Positions 1-10,400 of a stretch of 39,274 nucleotides of DNA are shown one piece after another. The DNA comes from JBEKHI01 sp050012355 (lineage in GTDB: Bacteria > Actinomycetota > Actinomycetes > Streptosporangiales > Streptosporangiaceae), in NCBI GenBank assembly GCA_050012355.1, contig JBEKHI010000019.1:1-39274 (forward strand), read 5' to 3'. Position 1 is the first letter of the stretch, and each line of letters opens with the position of its first letter. The notes beneath the pieces were generated by a model. That model did no database searches and was not told the DNA's origin. It saw only the letters and a list, made by a program, of their open reading frames with translations. A program made the position numbers and the translations under genes.

Positions 1-1
1 C

Positions 2-109
2 ATGGGCGTCGACGATCCGGTAGCCCGGCTCGACGCGGCGGGCTTCACCGAAACCGACCGCGCGGCGATCGCCGGCGGTAACGCCATCGACGTGTTTGGA
101 CTGTCATGA
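2..109 (+). CDS. amidohydrolase family protein, C-terminal end only
   Basis: Only the last 35 codons are in the window; the frame is open from base 2 and stops at TGA 107-109. The tail reads as a helix followed by an AAIAGGNA segment and a final VFGLS. This is the usual close of amidohydrolase_2 (TIM-barrel, decarboxylase/hydrolase) proteins, where a conserved 'GGNA' helix precedes a short hydrophobic end. The stop overlaps the ATG of the cyclase-family gene by 4 bases (ATGA), so the two are probably translated together. The catalytic metal ligands lie outside the window, so substrate and reaction cannot be judged. Confidence 0.6.
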   Translation: MGVDDPVARLDAAGFTETDRAAIAGGNAIDVFGLS

Positions 110-1062
110 CCGCGGTGGAAGAAGCCCTCGCCGAGGCCCGGGTCAAGTACCGGAACTGGGGCCGCTGGGGTCCGGACGACGCGCTCGGCACGCTGAACTA
201 CATCGACGATGCCAAGCGGCAGGCCGCCGCCGAGCTGGTCCGCACCGGCCGGGTGTTCTCGCTGGCGGTGGAGTTCAACCGGGACGGCCCGCGAAGCGGC
301 CACCGGGGCCGCGGCAACCCGATCCACACGATGCTCGAATCCGGGGTGGAGGCGGCGGCGGGCACGCAGGACTTCCCGCATGGGTACGGCGACGCCGACG
401 ACGTGGTGTTCATGCCGCTGCGCGCGGGCACCCACTGGGACGGGCTCGGTCACGTCTTCGACTCGGGGCTCGCCTGGAACGGGCGGCGCTGCGAGACGGC
501 GGTGACCGGCGCCGGTGACGTGGTGACCGGCGCCCAACGGCAGGCCGCCGCGTTCGTCAGCCGCGGCGTGCTGCTCGATGTGGGCCGCGCCAACCGCATG
601 GACGGCGAACTGCCCGACGGGTTCGCGATCACCGAGAACCATCTGCTGGCCACCATCGAGGCTCAGGGGTCCGCGGTGGACCGAGGCGACATCGTTTTGA
701 TAAGGACGGGTCAGCTGGCCAGGTGCCGGCGCGCGGCGAGCTGGGACGGGTACTCATCCGGTCCCGCGCCCGGGCTAGCGTTCAGCACGCTTGGCTGGCT
801 GCACGCCACCCAGATCGCGGCGATCGCGACCGACACGTTCGCGGTCGAGGTCCGGCCACCGGAGTTCGATCCGCCGTGCAAGTCGCCGCTGCACCAGATC
901 GCGATACCCAACATCGGGCTCTTCATCGGGGAGATGTTCGACCTTGAGACGCTGGCCGACGACTGCGAGACGGACGGCGTCTACGAGTTCCTCTTTGTAG
1001 CCGCGGGCCTGCCGATCACCGGCGGCGTCGGCGCGCCGGTCAACCCGATCGCGATCAAGTAA
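106..1062 (+). CDS. cyclase family protein (kynurenine formamidase-like metal hydrolase)
   Basis: A protein of 318 residues. The signature of the cyclase/formamidase fold (PF04199) is visible as GTHWDGLGH at residues 108-116. In the family consensus HxGTHxDxPxH, the His and Asp residues bind a divalent metal; here the usual Pro is Leu-Gly. The N-terminus, with RNWGRWGPDD at about 16-25 and GTLNYID after it, is typical of the longer actinobacterial 'cyclase family' subgroup rather than true KynB, which is about 210 residues. Start ATG 106 overlaps the upstream amidohydrolase stop. Members hydrolyse or cyclise amide, lactone or ring substrates in catabolic pathways. The pairing with an amidohydrolase fits such a pathway; the substrate is unknown. 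TAA stop followed by a hairpin. Confidence 0.85.
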   Translation: MTAVEEALAEARVKYRNWGRWGPDDALGTLNYIDDAKRQAAAELVRTGRVFSLAVEFNRDGPRSGHRGRGNPIHTMLESGVEAAAGTQDFPHGYGDADDVVFMPLRAGTHWDGLGHVFDSGLAWNGRRCETAVTGAGDVVTGAQRQAAAFVSRGVLLDVGRANRMDGELPDGFAITENHLLATIEAQGSAVDRGDIVLIRTGQLARCRRAASWDGYSSGPAPGLAFSTLGWLHATQIAAIATDTFAVEVRPPEFDPPCKSPLHQIAIPNIGLFIGEMFDLETLADDCETDGVYEFLFVAAGLPITGGVGAPVNPIAIK

Positions 1063-1077
1063 CGTGTAGATCGTGGA

Positions 1078-1098
1078 TTGCAGGTCGACGGCCTGCAA
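1078..1098 (+). terminator. hairpin just after the cyclase gene
   Basis: A 7-bp perfect inverted repeat, ttgcagg (1078-1084) and cctgcaa (1092-1098), with a 7-base loop begins 16 bases after the TAA stop. No T-tract follows, as is common in GC-rich actinomycetes. Likely end of the amidohydrolase-cyclase transcript; inferred from position and structure only. Confidence 0.45.
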
Positions 1099-1523
1099 GA
1101 CGTTCGCCTCCCGCCACGCCGTCAAGCCCAGTCTTCCCCGGCCCGGGACTTTCGGATGCTGGTCGCAACGACGCCAATAGCGCATCGATGTCGCTAGGGC
1201 ACGATGCCGGGAACTTAAGGGGGCCAGCCGGTTGCTGCGCAGCCCGCTCTTCCTGGTGACAGATTCTTCCTGGGTCGCGTGGTGGGGGGCCGCGCGCGGG
1301 CACTCAGCTGTCCGCGCGCCGCGGCACCACGTAAGCCGCGCTCCCGCCGCCGGGACGTTTGGGACTTTTGCGATTCAGGGTGTGTCCGAGGCTGGTGTTC
1401 TCCGCTCCGGGGCGCCCGGCGGCCCAGCGATGGCCCATCGCACGCGCTGTAAGGGCTGATAACAAATCCCAAAACAGCTCGACCACTCGTCGGCTCACGA
1501 TCGAGGCCGCCGTAGACATCTGA

Positions 1524-1541
1524 CGCTCCGATCTCGGAGCG
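1524..1541. repeat. 18-bp palindrome
   Basis: Perfect 8-bp arms cgctccga (1524-1531) and tcggagcg (1534-1541) are separated by two bases. The short spacer suits a dimeric protein-binding site better than an RNA hairpin. No neighbouring gene start explains it. Confidence 0.5.
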
Positions 1542-1624
1542 ACTCCAGCAGGAGGAGCCCCGCCACCAGGAACCATAAACGTCTCACCCGCACACCCACG
1601 CGGGACGAGCCACACCACAAGCGG

Positions 1625-1666
1625 CACGGGTATTGCAGCAAAAATCACACTGGTGTAATACCCGTG
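1625..1666. repeat. nested inverted repeat
   Basis: The outer arms cacgggtatt (1625-1634) and aatacccgtg (1657-1666) are perfect 10-bp complements. The loop contains a second palindrome, acac (1647-1650) and gtgt (1653-1656). The element is AT-richer than its surroundings. It could be an operator, a recombination or transposon-end site, or a hairpin of a lost gene. Confidence 0.5.
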
Positions 1667-1918
1667 TGCGTTCCTGGAGGCTCCGCCCCCAGACCCCCTC
1701 TTACGCGCCGATCCCCCCCAAGGACACACGCACATACCGCGCCGCACGGCACACCAACATGACCGAGCTAGAAGAACTCGGAGGCGACACCAGCCCAGCC
1801 GCCAAGGCGTACCGTGCCCGCGACGCCGAACTCCACTAGGACCACGCAGCCACCGAAACCCAGGCCCCTACGGGTTACTAGCGACCCCGCGTGCTCGCAC
1901 CAGTTCGTACGGATGCCG

Positions 1919-3181
1919 TCACAAGACGGCGTGGCCCCACAGCGCCGATACCGGCATCGCGACGATGCCGTCCCCGAAGGAACTCGACCGCGACCCGAGG
2001 TGCAAGACAATCCCGGCCTTGAACCGGTCCCCGATCCGCTCCTTGAACCAGCGCAGGTGCCGCGCGGTATCCGAGCCCGGCGAGGTGGTTGCCTTAACCT
2101 CGATCGCGACGACCGCCCCGCCGGGTCCCTCAAGGACGAAGTCGATCTCCCGGTCCTGCCCCTCCCGCAGCTGCCAGATGCTGACCGGAACCTGGCTGAC
2201 CGTCCGCAGCTTGAGAAGCTCGGTGAACACGAACGTCTCCAGGAGCCCGCCAAGGGCCGGATGCCCCACGCGGCTCAGGTCCGCAGCGGAAACACCGAGC
2301 AGATGGGCCGCTAGTCCCGAATCTGTTACGAAGACCTTCGGCGTCTTGGACAGCCGCTTCGTCAGGTTCGTCGACCACGGGGCCACCTCGGCGGTGAGGA
2401 AGACTATATCCAGGTAGGTGAGGTAGTTACGAGTCGTCGTCCGGTCCAGGTCAGCAGAGCGGGCCAGATCAGCCACCACAGCCGACGACCCGCTCCTCGC
2501 GGCCACCAAGCTGAGCAGCCGGGGAATCGCCGCAGCCTTGCCGATCTCCGCGAACTCGCTGATGTCCCGGCTGATGATCGTCGTCAAGTAGCTGTCGTAC
2601 CACGCGCGCCTGGCCAGCACCGAGGTGAGCGGCAGGACTTCCGGGTACCCGCCGTCGCAGATGGCCTGGATGTAGTCTCTTCGTGTCCAGCGGGATTCCT
2701 CTTGGCTCACGTCGCGGCTGGATACATCGAAGACCCGCGACAAGAAGTCGGCCGTACCGCCGGTGCGCTCAGCCATGGCCAGTGGCCATAGGTCAAGAAA
2801 AACCGCGCGGCCCGCCAGCGATTCCGACAGAGTGGGCACAGTCAGGAAACGGCTCGATCCTGATAGAACGAACTGGCCAGGTTCCGGGTCGGTGTCCACC
2901 GCGATCTTGATGGCCCGGATCAGCCAGTCTCCCCCGCGATGCACCTCATCGATCAGCCTCGGCCGCGCCCCCTCAGCCGCGAAGGCGGCAGGGTCTTCGA
3001 TGGCGGCCTCCTGATCCTGGCGGTTATCCAGGGTGCGGTAACTGCCGCCATGAGCACGTTGGAACTGTTTCAGCATCGTGGTCTTCCCCGACTGACGCGG
3101 GCCGTTGACGATCACGACGCGCAACGCGGCGGCCAGCTCGTCAAGAACCCCCTGCGCCATCCGGGGAATCAGGTCCGCCAT
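1919..3181 (-). CDS. AAA family ATPase with DUF4143 domain
   Basis: A protein of 420 residues, the usual length for the AAA_14 (PF13173) plus DUF4143 (PF13635) architecture. Walker A is GPRQSGKTT at residues 27-35. A DEVH at about 78-81 is the Walker B-like strand, and an SGSSRF sensor segment follows near 106-111. The middle has a winged-helix-like part, and the C-terminal domain shows REIDFVL near 345 and IEVKA near 361. That Asp...Glu-x-Lys pattern resembles a PD-(D/E)XK nuclease core. The ATG has a GGAGG Shine-Dalgarno 9 bases upstream (complement of 3191-3195). These proteins are widespread, often horizontally moved, and their role is poorly defined. It stands alone between two gene-poor stretches, which suggests an acquired cargo gene. 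Confidence 0.9.
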   Translation of the reverse strand: MADLIPRMAQGVLDELAAALRVVIVNGPRQSGKTTMLKQFQRAHGGSYRTLDNRQDQEAAIEDPAAFAAEGARPRLIDEVHRGGDWLIRAIKIAVDTDPEPGQFVLSGSSRFLTVPTLSESLAGRAVFLDLWPLAMAERTGGTADFLSRVFDVSSRDVSQEESRWTRRDYIQAICDGGYPEVLPLTSVLARRAWYDSYLTTIISRDISEFAEIGKAAAIPRLLSLVAARSGSSAVVADLARSADLDRTTTRNYLTYLDIVFLTAEVAPWSTNLTKRLSKTPKVFVTDSGLAAHLLGVSAADLSRVGHPALGGLLETFVFTELLKLRTVSQVPVSIWQLREGQDREIDFVLEGPGGAVVAIEVKATTSPGSDTARHLRWFKERIGDRFKAGIVLHLGSRSSSFGDGIVAMPVSALWGHAVL

Positions 3182-3227
3182 AGCACCAGTCCTCCATAGT
3201 GTGGCAACATACCGCGTAAAATCGTCG

Positions 3228-3251
3228 ACTCAATCGGCAATCTTGAGTATA
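3228..3251 (-). promoter_or_regulatory. candidate promoter and operator of the DUF4143 gene
   Basis: On the minus strand a TATACT (complement of 3246-3251) is a good -10 hexamer, about 65 bases before the ATG. It overlaps an inverted repeat, actcaa (3228-3233) and ttgagt (3243-3248), so a repressor bound there would cover the -10 box. No clear -35 was found. Confidence 0.35.
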
Positions 3252-4080
3252 GCAGCACAGCAATCATGCACAGTTACCTCGATGACCGAGGCGATGAGTG
3301 CCCGCACTCATAAGCGGTCACCTTCGGAACGCCGACTCAACCTCGCCAGCAGTTCTCACTCCCCACTGGCAGGGCACCGCCCCGCCAGTCCCGTCCACCG
3401 GCCTACGACGAAGCCCCAGGTTCACCGAATCTCGGGCGGCGAAGCCGTCAGTCCTTCAGGTGCAGGGTGACCGCATGCCCACTAGGTCGCCACATCTGCC
3501 GACCCAGCGTCAGCCCTGGCTTTTCACGGGGATGCACAGACGGGGGCCCCGCGCCTGACGCAGAAAGTGCTCCTGAGCTGGGACCTTGTGCAGGAATCAA
3601 GCCGGAAACGAGCCCGCAGAATTGGCCGATGGATGGAGGCTGTGATCAGCGAACTCGCGATTGCGCCCATGAACACGATCTGACCGCCTGGGCCCGGGGC
3701 TGAACGCTTGCCTGGAACGGCCTGCCGAGCTCTTGTGCTGAGCGAGTTTTGTCCTGGCTGTGACGGGTCCGTCGCGATCTGGCCTCGTGGCGGCGAGGGT
3801 CCTCAACGCTCGGTACACATCACCGGGAACTGACGATCGTCGGCTCCAGCGGCGGAGGCCGCGTAGACCAGTCGGGTGCTCGACCTAGTCGCCGCAGGTG
3901 CTGTCAACGTCGGCGATCTCATCACGCGCCAGATGCCGGTCGCTCGTTCCACGAGGCACTCGATCTCATCGAGCGCGGCGATGCGTTCAAGGTCACGATC
4001 ACCCCCGTAACCAGGCACCCGAGGACATGGGAAGACACGCTGCCACTACGCTCTCGTCCTACTTACGAGTTGCCCTGCGC
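3252..4080. other. gene-poor stretch between DUF4143 and the immunity gene
   Basis: No intact gene is seen in about 830 bases. There is a 7-bp inverted repeat, atgagtg (3294-3300) and cactcat (3305-3311). Between about 3890 and 4020 on the plus strand, two frames joined by one frameshift read VNVGDLITRQMPVAR and then EALDLIERGDAFKVTITP. This resembles the start of Phd/YefM-type antitoxins, so a decayed antitoxin is possible but unproven. The rest looks like non-coding or decayed DNA. Confidence 0.35.
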
Positions 4081-4434
4081 TCACCAGTCCAAGTTCAGCT
4101 TTCCGGCTCGGTACGACCGAAGAGTCCACTTGGCATCGAACGCATACTCCCCGTCCGCCTGTTCAACCGCTTCCAGCACAGCCTCGCCGCGTGCTGACCG
4201 CCACGCCAGAGAATCAGCGGCAGCAGACATCCGAACCGCCACCTCTGGATCGTCAAGTAGGGCCTCGATCGCGGCCCTACCTTCAGCCGATCCCCGGATC
4301 TCCTTCACCAGGGCATGCTTCCGGCGAAATAGCTTGTTAGCTTTCGGAGGATCGCCGTGCGCCAAATGCCACTGGAAGAGGGTGTCCCTGTACTCATCTG
4401 TCAGCAGAGTCACCCTGCTCGGCTTCTCGTTCAT
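4081..4434 (-). CDS. DUF2019-type immunity protein for the RHS toxin
   Basis: The ORF stays open upstream to 4518, but ATG 4434 is chosen because it overlaps the toxin stop TGA (4431-4433) in an ATGA junction, giving 117 residues. The protein is mostly alpha-helical, with a HEAT-like pattern: an N-terminal helix pair with KLFRRKHALVKEIRG, then a helix with LLDDPEVAVRMSAAADSLAW, then EAVLEAVEQADG. That order matches DUF2019 (PF09450), a family often found directly downstream of polymorphic toxins. Position, coupling and fold together support an immunity role: binding the cognate toxin in the cytoplasm to protect kin cells. The family call is from memory; the immunity role is inferred. Confidence 0.75.
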   Translation of the reverse strand: MNEKPSRVTLLTDEYRDTLFQWHLAHGDPPKANKLFRRKHALVKEIRGSAEGRAAIEALLDDPEVAVRMSAAADSLAWRSARGEAVLEAVEQADGEYAFDAKWTLRSYRAGKLNLDW

Positions 4435-7400
4435 GGAAGTGGCCGCCCGCTCTGCAACCTCGCGAGGATATCCATGCCGAAATTGTACTGGTCCGCGAAG
4501 CTCTGGCCAGTGAGCCAATTACGGACAGTGACGCCGTTCGTGAAGGACCGGATACTGGAGTAGTAATTCGCCTTGGCCTGGTTGATACCCGAGGTAACCG
4601 GGTCCATGTTGAAGGGGTTGTGGATCTCATCAGGATCGAAGCCGCTACGACCGATCTGCGACTGCTCGACCACGTGATCGAACACATTTCCCTGCCCTGG
4701 GGATCCTAGTGCCCGTTTCGCTGCTGGGAAGGACCGGTAACCGCTCACCGGGCATTGCTGATTGGCGTTATGGACGAGAACGTCTGTGTCGATCGCGCCT
4801 ATGTAGAAGTCGTGGTCGTTGTTGCCGGGGACGGTCAGGTCCCACATCCAGCCGTCCCGCTGGGCCGGTACCCAGCCGCCCGCCACGGTCGCGGTGTCAG
4901 CGCCGCCGGGGGTGCGCAGGTGCGAGCCGTACTTCAGCGACCCGGCCTTTACCCACCGGCCGCCGTCAGCGCCGGTGCCGGGGACCCAGAACAGGTGATT
5001 CGACGTGGTGTCGATGACCGCGGTGCGCTTGTCCGTGCGGATCTTCAGGTCATACAGGTCGGTGTCGTGGTGTACCAGCACCGCAGTGACTGTTTCTACC
5101 TGGTCCTTGCCCGTCTTGGGGTTCATCGCCAGGACCTTCTGGCCGACCTTGAGCTTGCTGATCGCCTCGGTCTTGCCGTTGGCCAGCAGCACCAGGGTGC
5201 CCGCAGCGAACGACTCACCTCCACACGACGGGCCGACCGAATCATTCTCCGACACACCGCTAGCGCCGGCTTCCTGCGCCTGCTCCGGATCATCCGCAGA
5301 CCCTGATGAACCCGAACCTGAAGAGTCGGCAGCACCGTCAGCTTCCGCAGAGGTCTCACCCGCCGCATCCGCAGCCCCGTCAGCACCGCCCTCAGCCATC
5401 GCGCCTTCGGCCAGGGCCGAGGCGCCGTCGGCCGCACCGGAACCCAGCACGCCGACGAGCCCGCCCACCGCTTCACCCAGGAAGCCGCCGGCAACCCCGG
5501 CGATCCCGCCCTCCAAAGCGGCCTCGCCCAGGCCGGACCAGGAGAAGTCATGGTGTTCCTCGGCGGTAACCACGTACCCGACCGCGGACCCGGCCGCGCC
5601 CGCTAGGCCCCCGCACACCTCCGTGGCCGCACCTGCCGTCACCGCGCCCAGCGTCGCCTCACACCCGGCGAACACTGCCACCGATGTCACGATCGACGCG
5701 ATCGCAGCCGCGTGATGCTTCACGAAGTTCACCGTCGCGGTCGCCGCCCGATGCACGGCATGCCACGCCGTCGAGACCACGTGCTCAGCCGCATGGACCA
5801 CATCTGACCCGTACCTGGTCACCGTGTGATAGACCCGCGCCGTCACCGACGCCGCAGCCTGCCACGTCGCAGCCGCGGCGTGCGCACCCCACTTCGCCGC
5901 GTCCGACACCGCCGTGTCCAGATCCCGCACCCCGGTCTTGGCCAGCCGCGCCGTCAGCGCCTTCACCAGGTCGGCATAGTGGGCGGCGTAATCCATCGCC
6001 TTGTGATACAAATCCAGCGCTTGGTGGTACACCTTCTCGGCGTCACACAGCAGGTCATACCACGGGCACGATGCCTGCTTCGGCTTCGACCAGCTGCTGG
6101 CCTGCTGGGCGTAATACGACGCCTGGCTCCTGTCGTAGTCGATCTCTGCCCGCGCCGGGGTGGTAATCGTTCCCGGCGGGATCGGCGATGGCGGTGCCGT
6201 GTAATGACTGTACGAAGCCAGCGACCCCGCGCCGGACGGACCACGGATCATGATCGGCATATGCCCGGTCGGGTCCGCCGCGCTGACCGGATCATCTCCG
6301 GCATAGGCGAACGGATTGGCCGCCGTGCTGTCGGGCACCGCCGATACCTGCGCGGTGTCCGCCGACGTGAAGTCCCCGGTGCCAGGCGTGTACCAGCGGG
6401 AGCCCATCGACACCTTGCCGGTCACCGGGTCGGTCCACTCCGACTGGTAACCGACCTGCCCGCTGACCGTGCCGTTGGTGGCGGTCACATCACCCCACGG
6501 GTCATACGCCGTCGATCCCGACACCGACGTCCCGCCGGAGGTGAAGTCGGCCAGCACGTCACTGTGCTGGTCGGTCAGTGCCAGGACGCCCTGGCTGCTC
6601 GTGCCGCCCGAGACCCCTACACCGACCAGGCTGGTACCGGTCGGATCCCAGGTGTAGGTAGACGTCCCGTCCGATGCCAGCGTGCCGCTGCTGCCCTCGT
6701 AGGAGAACGTGTACCCCGTTGAACTCGAGCTGCCGTCGTCGGTCAGCACCCGACCCAGCGCGTCGTAGCTGAGGGACTGAGTGCCCGAGGTCACCTGGTC
6801 GCCGTAGGCGTCGAACGTCGACGTCTCCGTCGCGTCCGGGGTCACCTCCGACGCCAGGTCACCATTGGCGGTGTAGTTATAGGTGTCGGTCCCGTCGCTG
6901 GTCAGCTCGTCACGAGCGTCGTAGGTGTAGGTCTTCGACCCGTCGGTGGTCAGGTTGCCGTCGTTGTCGTAGCCGTAACCGGTGGTCGTGGTGCCGTTGT
7001 CCCACGACGTCAGCCGACCCGACTCATCGTAGGTATAGGCGTTGTCGGCGGCGCCGGCCAGCCCGGTGGTGTCCATCGACGTGATCTGGCCGTCGGGGTC
7101 ATATTCATAGCCGATCGACGCGACCGTGGCTCCGGACGAGGTTTCCAGCGTGTCCGAGGTCAGCTCATGCAGGTCGTTGTAGTCGTAGTCCTGCGCGTCG
7201 GAGCCGTAACTGATCTCCTTGACCTGGGAATCGGCGTAATACGTATAAGTACTTGTCGTGCCCGTCGCCGGGTCATCCACCGTCGCCAGCCGGTCATCGC
7301 CGTCATAGGCGTAGCTGCTGGACCCGGCCGACCCGGATGAGGTCAGCAGTTCATCACGGTCGTTGTAGGTGTAGCTCTCGCTGGTCGCGTTCGAGGTGTC

Positions 7401-10400
7401 CGTCGTCGACGTATTGGACGTCGTCGCCGAGGTCAATTTCCCGTCCTCGTCGTAACCGAACGTCCGGTCCGCCGTCGTCGCCGACGCGCCGCTACCAGCC
7501 TGGCTGGTCAGCTCGCTCATGTCGTTATAGCCGTCGGTGACCGTGACACCGCCAGGCTCCGTCTCGGTCACGGGCCGGCCGTCCGCGTCGTACGCCCACG
7601 TGTCCGTCGAATCGGCCGCCGACGTATACGTCGAGGTCGCCGGCTCGACCTTCGACTCCTGCTGGCCCCAGCTGTTATAGGTGTAGTACCAGTTGTTGCC
7701 GTCACCGTCGGTATATCGGGTCATGTTCCCCGCCGCGTCGTACCCGAACGACGTCGTGATCCCGGAACTCGCCGTGACCGGCTGCACCTCGGCGGTCAGC
7801 ATCCCGGTCGGGTCATAGGTGTAGCTGGTGGTGTCACCGTCGAAGTCGGTGGCCGACAGCTCGTCGCCGTCCCCGTCGTAGGTCGCGGACTCGGTGCGCA
7901 GCACATCGGCGCCGGAGCTCAAGTCGCTGACCGAGGTCACGTTGCCGGCCGCGTCATAAGCGGTGTCGGTGGCGGTCCCGTCCGGATTGGTCACCGCCGT
8001 CTGCCGGCCAAGGTCGTCGTAACCGTAGCTGGTGGTGTTCCCGGCCCCGTCGGTGACCGAGGTTTCCTCGCCCGCGGCGTCGTAGCCGTACTGGGTGACC
8101 GATCCGTCCGGGGATGTCTCCGACGACAGCCACGACCCTCCCGGGTCGGTGCTCGACGACGCGTACGCGTCGGTGGTGGTGTAGTCGGCTGTCGTGCCCG
8201 CGGCGGTATACCGCTCGACCTGGGTGGAGGTGAGCTGCCGACCCAGGTAGTCATACGTCGCTGTTGTTTCCGACCCGGTCGGGCTGGTAGCCGACAGCTG
8301 GTCTCCGTTGGTGTCGTACGTGTAGCTGGTGGCACCGTTATCGGGTGCGGTCTCGCTGGTCAGGTCGCCGAGCTGGTCGTAGCCGTAGGATGTCGTGTTC
8401 CCCGCTCCATCGGTCGCGGAGGTGACCTGACCGAGCCCGTTGTAGGTCTTGGTGTAGGTAGCGGTGATCGCCGACGACGACCCCGGCGGGGTATACGACG
8501 GCAGAGCCTCAGAAACCTCTCGCCCGTCCCCGTCGTACCCGTACGTGGTGACGTTCCCGTCCGCGTCCTCGCTCTCGGTGGTGTCGCCGAACGTGTCATA
8601 CCCGGTCGTGGTCTCCGGGTCGGCGTTCACCACGCTGTCGCCGCCAGCGGCGGTGTAGGTCTCCACCGGTACCGACGGGTCGGTGGTGACCGCGAGCCGC
8701 CCGGCCTCGTCATAGGAGTAATAGGTGGTGTTGCCGTCCGGGTCGGTCATCGAGGTCGGTAGGCCCCGCTCATCCAGCGTCCACGCCGTGGTGAGCTCAC
8801 CGGTCGTGACATCGCTGCCGCCCTTGCCGTCCCCGTACAGGGTCGAGATCTGGGATGCCGACAGGGCACCGGGGTACACCTGCACGTCGGCGATCTGCCC
8901 ATCGAAGAAGTCGGCCGCCTCGCTGTTCCACTTGGCCCCGCCGATGGTCAGCGGCCCGTGGGACGCGATCGGCGTGGAATCCGTGGTCGTACCACTGGCC
9001 GTTCCGTTGACGTAGAGCGTCATCCTGCTCGTGTTGGCGTTGTAGGTGCCGGTCAGCAGGGTCCAGGTACCGGTCGAGGCATCGGACGTCGACGTGGCGG
9101 TCGCAGTGGAGGGCGACGTGGTGTCGGTCTCGGGCCGCATGAACTCCCAGTGCTCGTCACCGCTGTCGTACTTCAGGTAGAACCCAGAATCGGTTCCGGC
9201 CGTCTGCGACACCGCCGTCTGCTGTGACGAATCGGACGCTAGATCTACCCACGCCGAGACGGTGAACGAGCCGGTCGTGTCGAGCACCGGGCCACTGGTG
9301 GTGATCTGCTGACCGGAGGTCCCGGAGAACGACGCCGCCGAACCGGTCCAGTCCGTGCCGGACGGCGCGGTCGCGGTCGGGCCGCCGCTGACCGAGTCGG
9401 GCACAGTCGTGCCGGAGGTCTGGGTGAGCGGGAACCACGCCGACGGTCCCCCGGCCCCCGGGTCGGCCACCGACTCCGAGGTCATGTTGCCGCCCGGGTC
9501 ATAGGTGTAGGAGATGCTGGTGGTGCGGTCGAGCCCGGACGGGTCGAGGACCTCTTCGGTGGTCTGGTCCCCGGCGTCCACCGTGTCGTCCGTCGTGGTG
9601 CCGCCGTTGTCGGTGACCTGCGCGGTCAGGTTCCCGGCCCCGTCGTAGGTGTCGGACTCCTCGACGTAGCCGTCGGTCCCCTCCTCCGCATCAGCCATGT
9701 CGGGGTAGCGGGTGACGGTCGCCAGCAGCCCGTTGTCGGTGTACCCGTAGGAGGTCACGAAGCCCATCGAGTCCGTCACCGACGCCAGGCGGCCCGCCGG
9801 GTCATACGCCCGCGAGGACTCGGTCAGCGGCGCCGCCGCCTGGGACCCGGACGGGGAACCGGTGTAGTTCTCCAGCACAGTGGAGGTGAGGTTGCCGTCC
9901 GCGTCATAGCTGTAGTCTGTGACGTTGCCGTCCGGGTCGGTCTCGGACGCCAAGTCGCCGTAGGCGTTGTAGGTGTAGGTCGTCTCCGCGCCGGCCGCGT
10001 CGGTCTGCGAGGCGAGCAGGTCGTTGCTGTTGTAGGTGTCGGTCACGGTGCGGGAGGCGTCGCCGCCGGTAGTGTCCGCCGCCGTCTGCGACAGCACGTC
10101 CCCGTCCGCGTCGTAGGTGGTAGCGGTCTGCGCGGTGTGAATCGCGCCGGTGACCCGGTTGGTGACCGGCGGATCGGTCTCCGAGGTGACCTGCCCGTCG
10201 CCGTTATAGGCGTAGGTCGTGGTCAGCCCGTCGGGGTAGCTGTCGGAGTACACCGTCTCGGTGGTCACCTGGCCCAGCCCGTCGTAGCCGTAGAAGGTCT
10301 CCAGCCCGTCCGGGTCGATGACCTCCGCGACATCACCGTCCGCCAGATAATAGGTGGAGGTGACCGCGCCGCCCGGTGTCGTCTCCTGGTAGGGCAAGCC

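Larger units (their letters stand above)
1099..1918. other. gene-poor stretch, probably degenerate DNA
   Basis: I see no convincing gene in these 820 bases. All six frames give short arginine- and proline-rich ORFs without family resemblance. A 26-residue end of an ORF near 1760-1839 (contains SPAAKAYRARDAEL) resembles the first helix of small HTH proteins of actinomycetes but stops immediately; at most it is a remnant. The stretch does hold two clean palindromes (listed separately) and a GC-rich fragment around 1675-1695, resembling the repetitive intergenic elements common in actinomycete genomes. It separates the cyclase gene from the minus-strand accessory block. Confidence 0.4.

Noticed and set aside
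1304..1747. 147-codon minus-strand ORF in the gene-poor stretch
   Set aside because: Low-complexity Gly/Arg content, no ribosome site, and no resemblance to a known family.
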